This document shows positions 43,201 through 52,719 of a stretch of DNA of 64,000 nt, one piece after another (within the stretch, counting starts at the first letter, position 1; each line of letters begins with the position of its first letter). A program made the translations under genes and the position numbers. The stretch is taken from positions 12,823,189-12,887,188 of the forward strand of contig NC_049993.1 of NCBI RefSeq assembly GCF_000003815.2. Reading direction: 5' to 3'. Origin of the DNA: Branchiostoma floridae. Lineage: Eukaryota; Chordata; Leptocardii; Amphioxiformes; Branchiostomatidae. The notes below the pieces were generated by a model. The model made no database searches and had not been told where the DNA came from. It saw only the letters and a program-made list of their open reading frames with translations.

Positions 43201-46200
43201 CTTTTCTCATAAGACAGGTAGGAAGAGTTCTCCTGTTCCAGATTCTCCTTCTCTCTTGTCAGCCTGGTCACCTCAGCCTGCAGTTCCTGGATTTTAGACC
43301 TGCCATGTAGGGGGAGCACCGGACATTAGTGTCAGCTAAGCCATATCAAGAGCAGACAACACATTTCACAATGCCCTGTGATGTTAGAGTTACATTTTAA
43401 GATAAAGTTTACAGTAAATCTGTATCTTACCGTAGCTGGCCCAGCCAAAAGGATCGGTCTTGAACTTGTCTCTGTGGACCTAAGTTAAAAGATGTGGTTT
43501 AGTCATTTAATATGCCGCCATATTTTCTGTTATGTTAGATTAGTATACTGTTGTATACAGTTGTAGATAGTTTGTAGTTGTTAATAATACAAGTTACATT
43601 GTATCTGTTGCAATCGTTGTGCAATAAACTTTACTTGACTTTAATAATTACAAATGTATAATACAATCGTGTATGTACGGATTGATCTTTTGTATGTGTA
43701 CTACAGACTGNNNNNNNNNNNNNNNNNNNNNNNNNNNNNNNNNNNNNNNNNNNNNNNNNNNNNNNNNNNNNNNNNNNNNNNNNNNNNNNNNNNNNNNNNN
43801 NNNNNNNNNNAGTCTGTAAAGTATAAAACACAAATTACACGCCAGCTTTTTACTATATAGCTGGTACAACTGCACTTCACGATAATAAGTCAGCTACGAT
43901 GATAAGTCAGCTTTGCACAGCAGCAGCTGGTCATCTCGACCTGTCACACCTAACCTTTGCACATCAAGCTGCAAACATTGTTTGATTTTAAGCTTTCTTA
44001 CAAGGATGTCCCTACTGTATATTTCTATATACCTTACCTTTAGCTCCTGTCTTCATGCCACCCAGGCCCTGCTGGGTCATAGGTCGGTCAACGACCCTCA
44101 CTTGAGAACCAAGCACTAAAGAAGGACAAAGATACAAGATTTACTACAAAGATACAGTAATACTAGCAAAACACACACTTACTTACATTTCTTACAGAAA
44201 AATCCATCTGTCTGCAAGCATATGGTAAAATATCTTAAAGCTCAAAATTTAGCCTTCCATTTTGATTTGGCTTGGGAACATAAGTTAGACCTTAAGTTAG
44301 GTCAAAGCTCAATGTATATAACCATTCCAATGAAGATAAGTAAACCTTAGTGTAGACTTAGATATAGACTTAAAGCAGTGTAATTGTCCCTTGTATGTAT
44401 TTTTGTACATAATTATGCGTCACCTGAGCCACCTGCAGCACCTCCACGTGTACCTGGCCGGGCTGTACCAGGTGCCTGGGGAAACACAGCGAGCAAGGGA
44501 TTATCACTTTTTTTCATACATTGAAATATGCCTAAATCAAGACACCAAAATAGACAGTTAACTGCTTGCTACGTGTATATCCATAGCCTGGAATCCAGCC
44601 CTGTTAGGTTTAGTCTACTTCTGAAGGTAACTTTTGTAACCCACTTTTAGAAGTAGAAGTGGACTAAAAGCACAAAGTGAACAAGGCTGCTGGATTCCAG
44701 GCTATATATGTAGCTAGTATATCAAGGAATTAGAAAGTTGTCAATATCATTGATAGTGTGCAGGATTCAAAACAGGATAGCCCATGAATAGACATAACAA
44801 TGAATCTTTACAAAACTGTTTCAAACAAAAGATTGAAGAGTATTATACTTTAACTATGGACACTCACCCCAGTTCCTAGTCTCATAGCTGTGGGTGGTGC
44901 TCGAGACATCGCTGTAAGAAAAATCAAACAGTGAAATTCCAACAACTTGTTCACAATACAAACATATGTTCCTGCATAGAATATGACTTATTTTGGTCAC
45001 AGGAACCACTAGATCTAGACCTGATTCATGTTAATGCACATGTAGAGTAAAGTTTTGGGACAGACCAATATTTAAATAAGGAGTTTTGATTCTGACTTTC
45101 TGTATGTTCCAGGCAAGGCTGCAGTGCCCCCTGTTGACACATGGGCGATAGGCCATCGAGTTTTTGTTGAAATCGCTGTTGCTATCTTTGTACGTATGTA
45201 CTCAACACACACTGTATACAGTAATACCATAATGTGTACTCAGTCCATTAAATCAAATAGTAAACAAGATGCTGAGCTTGAAAGACGCACTGTGTACGCC
45301 GAGCTCCGTTTGCTGCGTCGTTCTAAATTTAGATCACGGGATAGTTCACGCAAAGGCCGACGGGAGTAGAACAGTTTCGCAGTTTGCTCGAACGCGTTCG
45401 CGAAGCCCTGCTCGACCCGATGAACCGCCAAGGGGGCTAACTTCACTAACTACATATAAATGACTGGGGTAGGAAATGCTACCCGGCAAGAGCGTTACCA
45501 ATAGGGGTGACCAGCANNNNNNNNNNNNNNNNNNNNNNNNNNNNNNNNNNNNNNNNNNNNNNNNNNNNNNNNNNNNNNNNNNNNNNNNNNNNNNNNNNNN
45601 NNNNNNNNNNNNNNNNTTTACGTGAGAATAGTTTTCAACGTGGCTGGTTTGACCAAAGGCGATAGGCCATCGAGTATTTGTTGAAATCAGTATTACATGT
45701 ACTTTGTCGTACTAAAATCAGACTTTATGAACTCAAACAGTGTGTACTCGTTCCACAGAGATTCCTGAGAATCATACACTGACTTCCACACACTCAGTGT
45801 ACTCGGTCCTCTCAAATAGTCCCCAGAATCATACATTGACACACTCTCTCTGAAAGAATTCCGAGAATCATTGACATCACTGTGTACTCAGTCCACTAAA
45901 AGATTCCCGAGAATCATACACTACACTATTACACTATAAAACACGCGGTGTGTACTTGGTTCACTGAAACTTTGGCGGGAAATCTGAATCTCGCGTCTCT
46001 CTGATTGGCTAGCAATGATGTAATTGTCTTGTGCAGCAGCGACTCTAGCGGCCAGATATGGTACTGCTGGTAACGCTGTTCCCCGGAAATCGGACTTTAC
46101 AAAATGTTGCATATCTTCTTTATTATTAGGTGTTGTGTCCCAAGTAATCTCACATAGCTAGTAAGTAACACCCAGATAATAAGTAGTATCGACGCGTTTT

Positions 46201-46956
46201 ATTTCATTGCGGCCTTTCGCCGAAAACAAGGGCTTTTGAAACGGCGTTTCCTACCTATTCATTATTGTTCCTAACACCAAAGCGTTCGGAAGTCGGTGTT
46301 CGGTAAACTTCGGGTGATTTCGGCAACTGTTCGATTCTTTGGAACTCGGCAGTTCGTGTAACTGCTAAGTGTACGATTCTCGGGAATCTTTCCGTGGACC
46401 AAGTACACAGTGTGTGTAAATGTACGATTCTCGGGAATCTTTCCGTGGACGAGTACACAGTGTGTGTAAGTGTACTATTCTCGGGAATCTTTTCGTGGAC
46501 CAAGTACACAGTGTGTGTAAATGTACGATTCTCGGGAATCTTTCCGTGGACGAGTACACAGTGTGTGTAAGTGTACGATTCTCGGGAATCTTTTCGTGGA
46601 CCGAGTGCACGGTGTGTGTAAGTGTATGACGATTCTCGGGAATGTTTCAGTGGACCGAGTACAAAGTGTATGTTTAATATAGTGTATGATTCTCGGGAAT
46701 CCCATGGTGGAACGACTACACACTTTGAGTTCATTAGAGTAGGATTTTTATTACAGCAAACTAATACTGATTTCAACAAAAACTCGATGGCCTACCGCCT
46801 ATGGTTGACAGTTACGAAAAGTACAACTAAATACAACAACATTCTAGCAGGTGGTTGCTATGTACGAGTGTTGCTGAATTTCACAATGTACCTGTTGGCT
46901 GTCTGGCTGTTCCTCCTGCCCTGGAACCCGGTCTGCGTCCTGAACTTGTTGGCGGT
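34283..46956 (-). CDS. IFT74: Intraflagellar transport protein 74
   Basis: Exons in transcript order: 46892-46956 (probable), 44868-44911, 44424-44475, 44038-44115, 43431-43479, 43201-43299, 42685-42745, 42499-42558, 42023-42084, 41764-41842, 41588-41647, 41281-41343, 40629-40813, 38287-38366, 38044-38138, 37739-37795, 37370-37496, 36612-36775, 36332-36386, 35854-35985, 34283-34401. From the ATG at 44909 this gives 572 aa (human 600). The basic Gly/Arg/Pro N-terminus, which in human binds tubulin with IFT81, reads ARPGTRGG and [20 protein letters not shown]. Long coiled coils follow, with [30 protein letters not shown] and [15 protein letters not shown] all diagnostic for this IFT-B subunit. 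The exon at 46892-46956 ([16 protein letters not shown]) joins in phase but needs a start exon further upstream, not found. The donor GTTCGT after 38044 is weak. Confidence 0.94.
35144..35379. repeat. mariner-like MITE
   Basis: The ends read CGAGGGGCGTTCAATAAGTA and its inverted copy, with TA on both sides (35142-35143, 35380-35381). This is the classic mariner/Tc1 end pattern. It is 236 bp with no transposase, in the IFT74 last intron. Confidence 0.92.
35430..35600 (+). mobile_element. tRNA-derived SINE fragment
   Basis: A box A-like TAATGATTGGTGTGCAG and a box B GAGTTCAAACCCT are followed by a CTTATGGAAAGACAAATTTCGC body. Same general type as 10600-10890. Confidence 0.6.
37150..37205 (+). 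promoter_or_regulatory. CCAAT/E-box/YY1-like cluster in an IFT74 intron
   Basis: CATTGGTCA, CACGTG and AATAATGGCCGCC occur within 50 bp in a locally CpG-rich stretch. This resembles a compact promoter, but no supported exon starts here. It may be a cryptic promoter or an old insertion. Confidence 0.3.
38546..40128. mobile_element. Non-autonomous DNA transposon with TTTCGTTACA arrays
   Basis: The TIRs share GGTCGTTTCGTTACATCG at both ends. Subterminal regions carry many copies of TTTCGTTACA, inverted at the right end (38556-38645 and 40010-40115). CTCATGGG at 38538-38545 and 40129-40136 is an 8-bp target duplication. The 1.58-kb interior shows no transposase; it includes a CCAAGATGGCGGCC YY1-type site at 38990-39003. 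The element lies in the IFT74 intron between exons 40629-40813 and 38287-38366. Confidence 0.88.
40190..40345 (+). mobile_element. SINE 3' fragment
   Basis: GGAGGAGGATGGGCTCTGCC and CACTGCCCTATGGCTATAGC match the tail of the SINE at 10600-10890. Confidence 0.55.
43711..43810. other. Assembly gap (100 N)
   Basis: The gap is bordered by ACAGACTG and AGTCTGT, inverted to one another. It lies in an IFT74 intron; no required exon is missing. Confidence 0.98.
44584..44704. repeat. Short hairpin MITE, TAGCCTGGAATCCAGC ends
   Basis: The ends TAGCCTGGAATCCAGC are inverted, and the interior arms (TAGTCTACTTCT and AGAAGTAGAAGTGGACTA) pair as well. The terminal 16 nt differ by one base from the MITE at 18523. 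No clear target duplication remains. Confidence 0.8.
45517..45616. other. Assembly gap (100 N)
   Basis: The gap lies between two direct copies of a GATAGGCCATCGAGTWTTTG segment (45149 and 45661), in the IFT74 5' intron. The duplication may be real or an unresolved haplotype. Confidence 0.98.
45653..46812. repeat. Large inverted repeat with GATTCTCGGGAATC minisatellite
   Basis: The left arm (GCGATAGGCCATCGAGTATT onward) and the right arm ending near 46812 are inverted copies. The right arm contains seven units of about 50 bp, each with ATTCTCGGGAAT, at 46375, 46426, 46476, 46527, 46577, 46631 and 46688. The left arm has about four diverged inverted units (45760-45920). The unique centre (about 45960-46370) is CpG-richer and contains TGATTGGCT. 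It probably derives from a long-TIR transposon; no transposase is seen. Minus-strand frames over the array are shadows. Confidence 0.75.
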
Positions 46957-47655
46957 CTGAAGTCAGCCCTACAGACATACATTTTGATTTTAAAATCAAA
47001 CTTCTTTAAATGTCTCTCCCCCGTAAAAGCAAAATGCATGCACACTGGCACTGCAGCAAAGCATGCTTTCTCTGAAAACCTTGCCATGCTCCATTTGACT
47101 ATGTACAGTGATTTACAGTCATTTGATTTTTGTTTCATGGTGTTTTGTTTCCTTGCTTATTTCTCACTTTTATTGAAACAACACTGAATTTTTAGTTAAC
47201 ATGGTCTAGGCAAAATACATAATATATGTATATGTGTGAGCTGTTTGGAGACTTGATCTTAAAAAAATTCTCTTTTTTTTTCCATCTTTGATATACATTT
47301 GTATCAAGATTCAAATCACTGGGTTCAGAGTGTCAGCATTGCTTACACATATCTTGTGATTTTTTATCTAACTTTTGAACTGTTTCCATTTCTACATGTA
47401 GCAATGTGGAATGACATGAAGTGGTATTAGAGTGCTGCACACGTGGGGTGGTTCTGACAACAGTAAACCTACATGTATAAATTTGAAGTCATTTAAACAT
47501 GCACCAGTGGCAGGTGGTGTGTTGTGTGTTATGCAGTGCAGAATGCTATGTCTTTCATACAAGTGTACTGTTAAGCTTCAGGGTCTTTCACTTATATACA
47601 AATATGGGGGTCTGCATGTGGGGAATTGAGACAAATGATTGGTATTATGGCAAGT

Positions 47656-47979
47656 CAGGGATAAACAAGTCCACTAGCCCTATTGTCCAGGGAAAGTGAA
47701 AGTGCTGTTCGGGCAAGTGCATGTCCTACCCCACTTGTCCGATCGGGCAAGTAAGATTTTTCCATTGATTTTAGTGCAATTCTGATATACTTGTTACTTT
47801 TTACAGTCATGACATCAAGCAATTGTCTACAAAGAATTCCATTGCTGGAAGTGAAAATGCATATACTAGTAACAGTGACATTTGAATTTTGGGCAAGTGA
47901 AAAATTGGTTCGGGCAAGTACATTTTTTATGTGCTTGCCCGATAGGACAAGTGGATTTTAGAAAACTTGTTCAACCCTG
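47656..47979. repeat. MITE with CAGGG(T/A)TRAACAAGT ends
   Basis: Inverted ends CAGGGATAAACAAGTCC and CAGGGTTGAACAAGTTT, flanked by CAAGT on both sides (47651-47655, 47980-47984). Repeated TTCGGGCAAGT motifs inside. A 5-bp duplication is short for hAT, so the class is uncertain. Confidence 0.7.
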
Positions 47980-48221
47980 CAAGTTCTGAAATCTCCAGTC
48001 CTAATGTATTCTGATGAATTAATTACGAATTGCCATATTAATTCATTTGAAGATCTGAATAAGTCAGACTCAGACCACCCGTTAATTAAGTTTCAGAATT
48101 AGACTAATTCAAAAAGGAAGATTTAAAAGTTGATTGACACGAAGGAAGGCATGCAGATCCCCATGTACAAGCCAAACCCATGCATTGCAGCCAGTAAAAC
48201 ACTCCGAGCCCATAGACCTGT

Positions 48222-48562
48222 AACATGCTGGGAGACACAAGGCACAATGGGTAGTGCAGGGGGAACAACATCATTGCAATGACAACACATTATGATTTTG
48301 ATGTATACCATCTACTGTAAATGCATTTAAGTTCGCGGGGATTTAATTTCCCGCTAGTGGAAAAAAAGACTTTTCGCGGTGGTTTTAATTTCGCGGTAGC
48401 ACCATGCACTGTAGTATCTTAATGCCCTGGAAAAATGTTCGCGGTGGTTTTAAATTCGCGGTGAAGCGGACAACACTAAAACCTCGAACATTAATCCACC
48501 GCTAACATTTCCGCATTTACAGTATTTGTTACCCATAGTGCCCCAGATCTCCCAGCATGCAG
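48222..48562. repeat. Nested inverted-repeat elements
   Basis: The outer arms (ACATGCTGGGAGAC near 48222, TCTCCCAGCATGC near 48548) are inverted. Between them lies a second element, 48313-48524, with TACTGTAAATGC ends and internal TTCGCGGTGGTTTTAA boxes. A diverged copy of the inner element is at 53056-53223. Confidence 0.65.
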
Positions 48563-48943
48563 TGAGATCCTTTGATCATTTTCATTACTCCGTCTTTGTC
48601 CTTCTGCAGTACTTAATAAACATCATTAGACAAGACGAAGAAATGATAATTACATGTTCTATGCCATCTTGTCTTGATCAAATAAAACCCACACAAGCGC
48701 ATGTAATTACTGTATAAGCCAAGCTACTGCAACTACTGCACTAAAATCTACCAAAATCCCGCTTTACAAAGAACATGAGACCTTCTACTTAAGTCTCAAG
48801 ACTTAAGACGTTGATTTTCCTCCCGACTCACTCCTGCTTGACGTCTCACGGCAAAGCGTTGGTGTAGGTTGTACTGCGGTACAGAGAGAAGATGTGACTT
48901 ACCTGAAAACAGTCTTGGGGTAACTTGAAAGTCATAATTATAT

Positions 48944-49155
48944 GCCCTCTCACAGAGATCAGAACGCATTTGTGGCAACGGGAATTCTAGGTAATATGTC
49001 AAAGGTAAAGGCCCAGAAAAAGAAAACACAAAGTTCTTGTCTTGACCATAATTTGTTTCTATTTGCATAACAAGCTTCAGGTTGGTTTTGTTTTCTTTTT
49101 CGGGGTTATTACCTTTGACATACCTCTCGCTGCGTTCTGATCTCTGTGAAAGAGC
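48944..49155. repeat. Inverted repeat (CTCACAGAGATCAGAACGCA)
   Basis: The left arm 48944-49008 and right arm 49107-49155 share CACAGAGATCAGAACGCA and TATGTCAAAGGTAA in opposite orientation. MITE-like, with no ORF. Confidence 0.65.
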
Positions 49156-49606
49156 TTTATATTAAATAATATTAGCAACGTTGTTCACATTTGAGTTTAT
49201 AAAACTGTTATATATTATATATATACATGCTGATCCAATTTTTTAGCAATTCAATTCACTGGAGCTGTGCCATCACACTCTTAAAAGATGGTAGAATCAG
49301 ATTTTTAACATTTAAAACGTCATTTTGTAAAACTTTTAATTTGAAGGCCAAAATTCAAAAGTTTTTCAGGTTGTCAAGCAACGGCCCCCCTCCCCTCGCT
49401 CGCTTTCTTCGACGTCAACTTTCACAACGCTTGATGTTAATACGAGACCAATTCAATTAAAGTAAATCAAAGAGATCGATATACTTACATATTTTGGTCA
49501 GCTTTACCCACCTACAATAACATATGGCCCCAAAACGTAACGATGAACGCGATGTCGAGAACAGTGAAGAACTTTTGGAGCGTTTTTGTTTTCTGCACAA
49601 AAATGT

Positions 49607-49636
49607 GCGCAAAGGATGATGGGATTTGGAGTAGTC
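49607..49636 (-). promoter_or_regulatory. ZNF143/Staf-like promoter motif, possible IFT74 promoter
   Basis: On minus this reads ACTACTCCAAATCCCATCAT followed by CCTTTGCGC, close to the ZNF143 (SBS) consensus ACTACAATTCCCAT. It lies upstream of all IFT74 exons found and downstream of NAPG, so it may mark the IFT74 start. Confidence 0.4.
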
Positions 49637-49987
49637 CATTACGAAATAGGGGTCACATTGACTAAGGACCTGAGGCAAAAAGGGTCAAATGATTGACAGA
49701 TTCATCAATGACGTATCCTTACTTATGGATTAGAACTTTGGGAAATGTGAAATAGCGTTTGAAAATAAACAAACCTACGGAAAATGATGATTTCTGACAA
49801 TAACAAGACAATGGACTGACAGGTGTAATGTTACACCAATATGAGTCACCCTTTATTTCTATAGCTGACGGTACAATTTCTTAAGACAGTGGAAGACACT
49901 GGGTCATAAGAATTGAGAGTATTTAGTTTTGTATACATGTGTAATTCTAAGAACACCCAGAGCCAAAATGTAAAGGTGTTGCAATGC

Positions 49988-49993
49988 TTTATT
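49988..49993 (-). terminator. Poly(A) signal, probably NAPG
   Basis: TTTATT on plus is AATAAA on minus, about 1.2 kb beyond the NAPG stop. The 50000-51190 stretch between them holds no exon that I can support. Confidence 0.45.
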
Positions 49994-51190
49994 ATGTTGA
50001 TAAAAGCTCCTTGTGGAAAGTAACACAGCGACTGGTACAGTAGTCAGTTATCATGATTTAAAAAGATCACATGACGACAGTTCTACTACAGCATACTAGA
50101 GGTACGATGGAGCATTGCTAAGTCATGACATGGGCTCAGATTCACTGCTATGAAGAACTTTTATTAATATTAGCTATGACCTTTAGTGTAAGTAAAAGTA
50201 AATTCACATCACTGGTGACAAAATTGCTAGCAATAGAAATACAACATCATACACATATACTTGACAAGTGTAAATGTATGACTCTAATGCTTTCTGGCAT
50301 AGTTATGGGTCATGAGATATTTGATGCATGTAAGTAGTCTTTTTTGTAGCTTCCAATTCCTGACAAGACAAAGCACTCAAAATATTGAATTTGAGGTATC
50401 TAGTTGAGACTTCTGTTTCAACTCATACAATCACAGATCACTCAATCACAAAAAGCACAGTAACTTCACATGTTATACAATTATATTGACACACTGAAGT
50501 ACATCACATCTAATAGCAATACAACTTATATAGATCTGTTGATACATTCTAGTCATTGTCATATCTATTTCAGCTATATTAACACATGTACAATGATTAA
50601 ACATTTGCATTTTTATACAGTGCACTGAGGTCAAACAATGTAATGTAAGATATTGTTTAAGTTAAAAATGAGACCAAAAAAATACAAGCCTGTTAATCTT
50701 ACAAACTTTTGGAATCAAACTTAAACTTCCTGTTTTCTTACTTACATTTCAATATTAAAGCATTGGCAAGAAGCAAATTTGGAAAGCTTTCCTTTATATT
50801 AAATTATGCATTTATGAGTATACACGAAAGTGTAACTGTACTGTATGTCAAATGATTGACATACTGGTGCTATACTTTACAATATAAAATCATAACTCTA
50901 CAGTGCATACTGATACAACAGTAATAAATTATGTCTGCTGCTTTAAGTCCATTGCTGATACCACACTTCCATTTAGGCCACATGACATAGGCTTTGGGCC
51001 ACTTCAACTTGAGAGGGATCAGAGGACTGATCCAAAGCTTGTTGCTAAGCTCTTTACTTTGCAAATGGAAATACCATGTTAAGATTTTTACTACAACATA
51101 TATGTTGATGATACCATCATGGATAAGCCATTACACGTAAATGTATAGTCTATTTTAGATTGATTTTTTTTTGTTTTCAGACACAAAAGA

Positions 51191-52162
51191 TCAACATAGT
51201 CCTCCAGCAAACTCATCCTCCTCCTCTCCTCCTCCATCCTCCTGGTTCTCTAACTGTCCCTTCTCCATCCCTTCTTCAATCCCCTCGTCTAATAACTCCG
51301 CCTTCTTTTTCTTCCCCCCTTCCCCACCCCCTGGGGCCTGCAGACCGCGGGCCAACTTGGCATAGTCATTGTCCATGAACTTGAACATCGGTCTCGCTGC
51401 GACGGACGAAAGACGCTCCTGATCGTTCTCGTCATACGCATCCAACAACTCTGCCAACTCCCGGCAGTGATCGCTTTCTGTGAACCCCGGTATGCCGTAG
51501 GCATCCTTGTATGCTTTCTCGGCTGCGACAAAGTCACCTCTAGCAAGCTGACACAGTACCAACTCTACAGTCACCCTGCTCACTTCTGGTCCATTTTCGC
51601 CTTCAATCTGGAACTTCTTCTCGACCTTCAGGACTTCAACTGCTCTGTCGTAGTTCCCCATTCTTACAAGAAGCTTTGCAGCTTTCTTCTGGAAGTCGGC
51701 TGCTTGTCTGGGTCTGTCTTCACACTCAGTTATATCACTGCCTATCAGGTAGTACTCCACTGATTTCTGTGGGTTGGTAGGCTCTAGTAGCTTGGCCACT
51801 CTATCAAATGTAGAAGCTGCGGTGTCTGGTACCCCATGCTCTCTGTAGAGGTGCCCTGCTTTCTCAATCAGCTGGGCAGCTCGGTTTAAGTCGTTTAACT
51901 CCTTGCACATCATACCTGCCTGTTCGTAGGCTTTCCCTGCATGGAACATGACGTTGTTTTGGACGTTGCACTCTGCCGCTTTTAGGAACGCTTGCCTGGC
52001 CTGGTCGTAGGACTTAGCCGTCTTGAAACATGTACCTGCTTTGGTGTAAGCAGACGCTGCACCGTCGTAGTCGGCCTTCCACTTGAAGAAGGACGTTTTC
52101 ATGCATTTTTCGGCTTCTTTTAGGTGCTCTAGTCCCTCAGCTACACGTCGGTCGGCAGCCAT
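51191..52162 (-). CDS. NAPG: Gamma-soluble NSF attachment protein (single exon)
   Basis: One uninterrupted frame of 323 aa from the ATG at 52160-52162 (human 312). The frame extends further upstream only with non-ATG codons. The protein is an alpha-helical TPR-like SNAP: RRVAEGLEHLKEAEK, then GKAYEQAGMMCKE, LIEKAGHLYREHGVPDTAA, FKFMDNDYAKL and the family's C-terminus DEFAGGLC. SNAPs recruit the ATPase NSF to SNARE complexes for disassembly after membrane fusion. Vertebrate NAPG has many introns, so the intronless form suggests a retrocopy that replaced the parent or lineage-specific intron loss. No frameshifts or premature stops are seen, so it is probably functional. Divergent from TSEN34. 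Confidence 0.93.
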   Translation of the reverse strand: MAADRRVAEGLEHLKEAEKCMKTSFFKWKADYDGAASAYTKAGTCFKTAKSYDQARQAFLKAAECNVQNNVMFHAGKAYEQAGMMCKELNDLNRAAQLIEKAGHLYREHGVPDTAASTFDRVAKLLEPTNPQKSVEYYLIGSDITECEDRPRQAADFQKKAAKLLVRMGNYDRAVEVLKVEKKFQIEGENGPEVSRVTVELVLCQLARGDFVAAEKAYKDAYGIPGFTESDHCRELAELLDAYDENDQERLSSVAARPMFKFMDNDYAKLARGLQAPGGGEGGKKKKAELLDEGIEEGMEKGQLENQEDGGGEEEDEFAGGLC

Positions 52163-52719
52163 GATGAAACTGGCCACATCATTAAAATTTCTTATTACGC
52201 GAAGAAAGAAGTTCCCCAACCCATAATCTCAGGCTATCTTTGCCCTAAAAAGTGCTGTTTTAACACAGAATACCATGGATGATTCTATATATACATAATA
52301 TAAAATGTCATGTTCTAACTTTATGCTATCGAGGCTTTTACTTGTCCCAAAAAAAAAGCAAAAGCGCGGAGAAATATCAAACCAGGCAGTGATGTGCCCA
52401 TCGACCTTCCCAAAATGTCAACAATACATTTCTAACAATTTTAATAAAATACAACATGACGATACAATATCTTGGCTCAAACTATTAACAAATACATAAT
52501 TTCTCACCAAATATTAGGGTCTTTCCAGATATACGATTGCTTTTGTCTCGCAACTTTTCGTTTCATCAATTAACCCCCTATGTTTATGAATGTAATATTC
52601 CAGTAAACTTTGACCTTCCAGCACATGCAATCACATCTGCAACTTCTGTCAACACACATCGGAAAAATCAAAATATTCTGTGGTCTATAAGATTTTCTGT
52701 AGACTCGTAACTAACTAGA
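52163..52719. promoter_or_regulatory. Bidirectional promoter region NAPG/TSEN34
   Basis: 557 bp between the divergent start codons, mostly A/T-rich, with one GCGCGGAGAAA patch near 52363. No motif decides the start sites. Confidence 0.4.

Noticed and set aside
46255-46779. 174-aa minus-strand frame with [11 protein letters not shown]-type repeats
   Set aside because: It is an open frame over the 50-bp minisatellite, without splice or homology support.
48870-48960. Possible IFT74 start exon on minus (MTFKLPQDCFQ, then GTAAGT)
   Set aside because: It ends in phase 0, while the next IFT74 exon needs phase 2, and it overlaps an inverted repeat.
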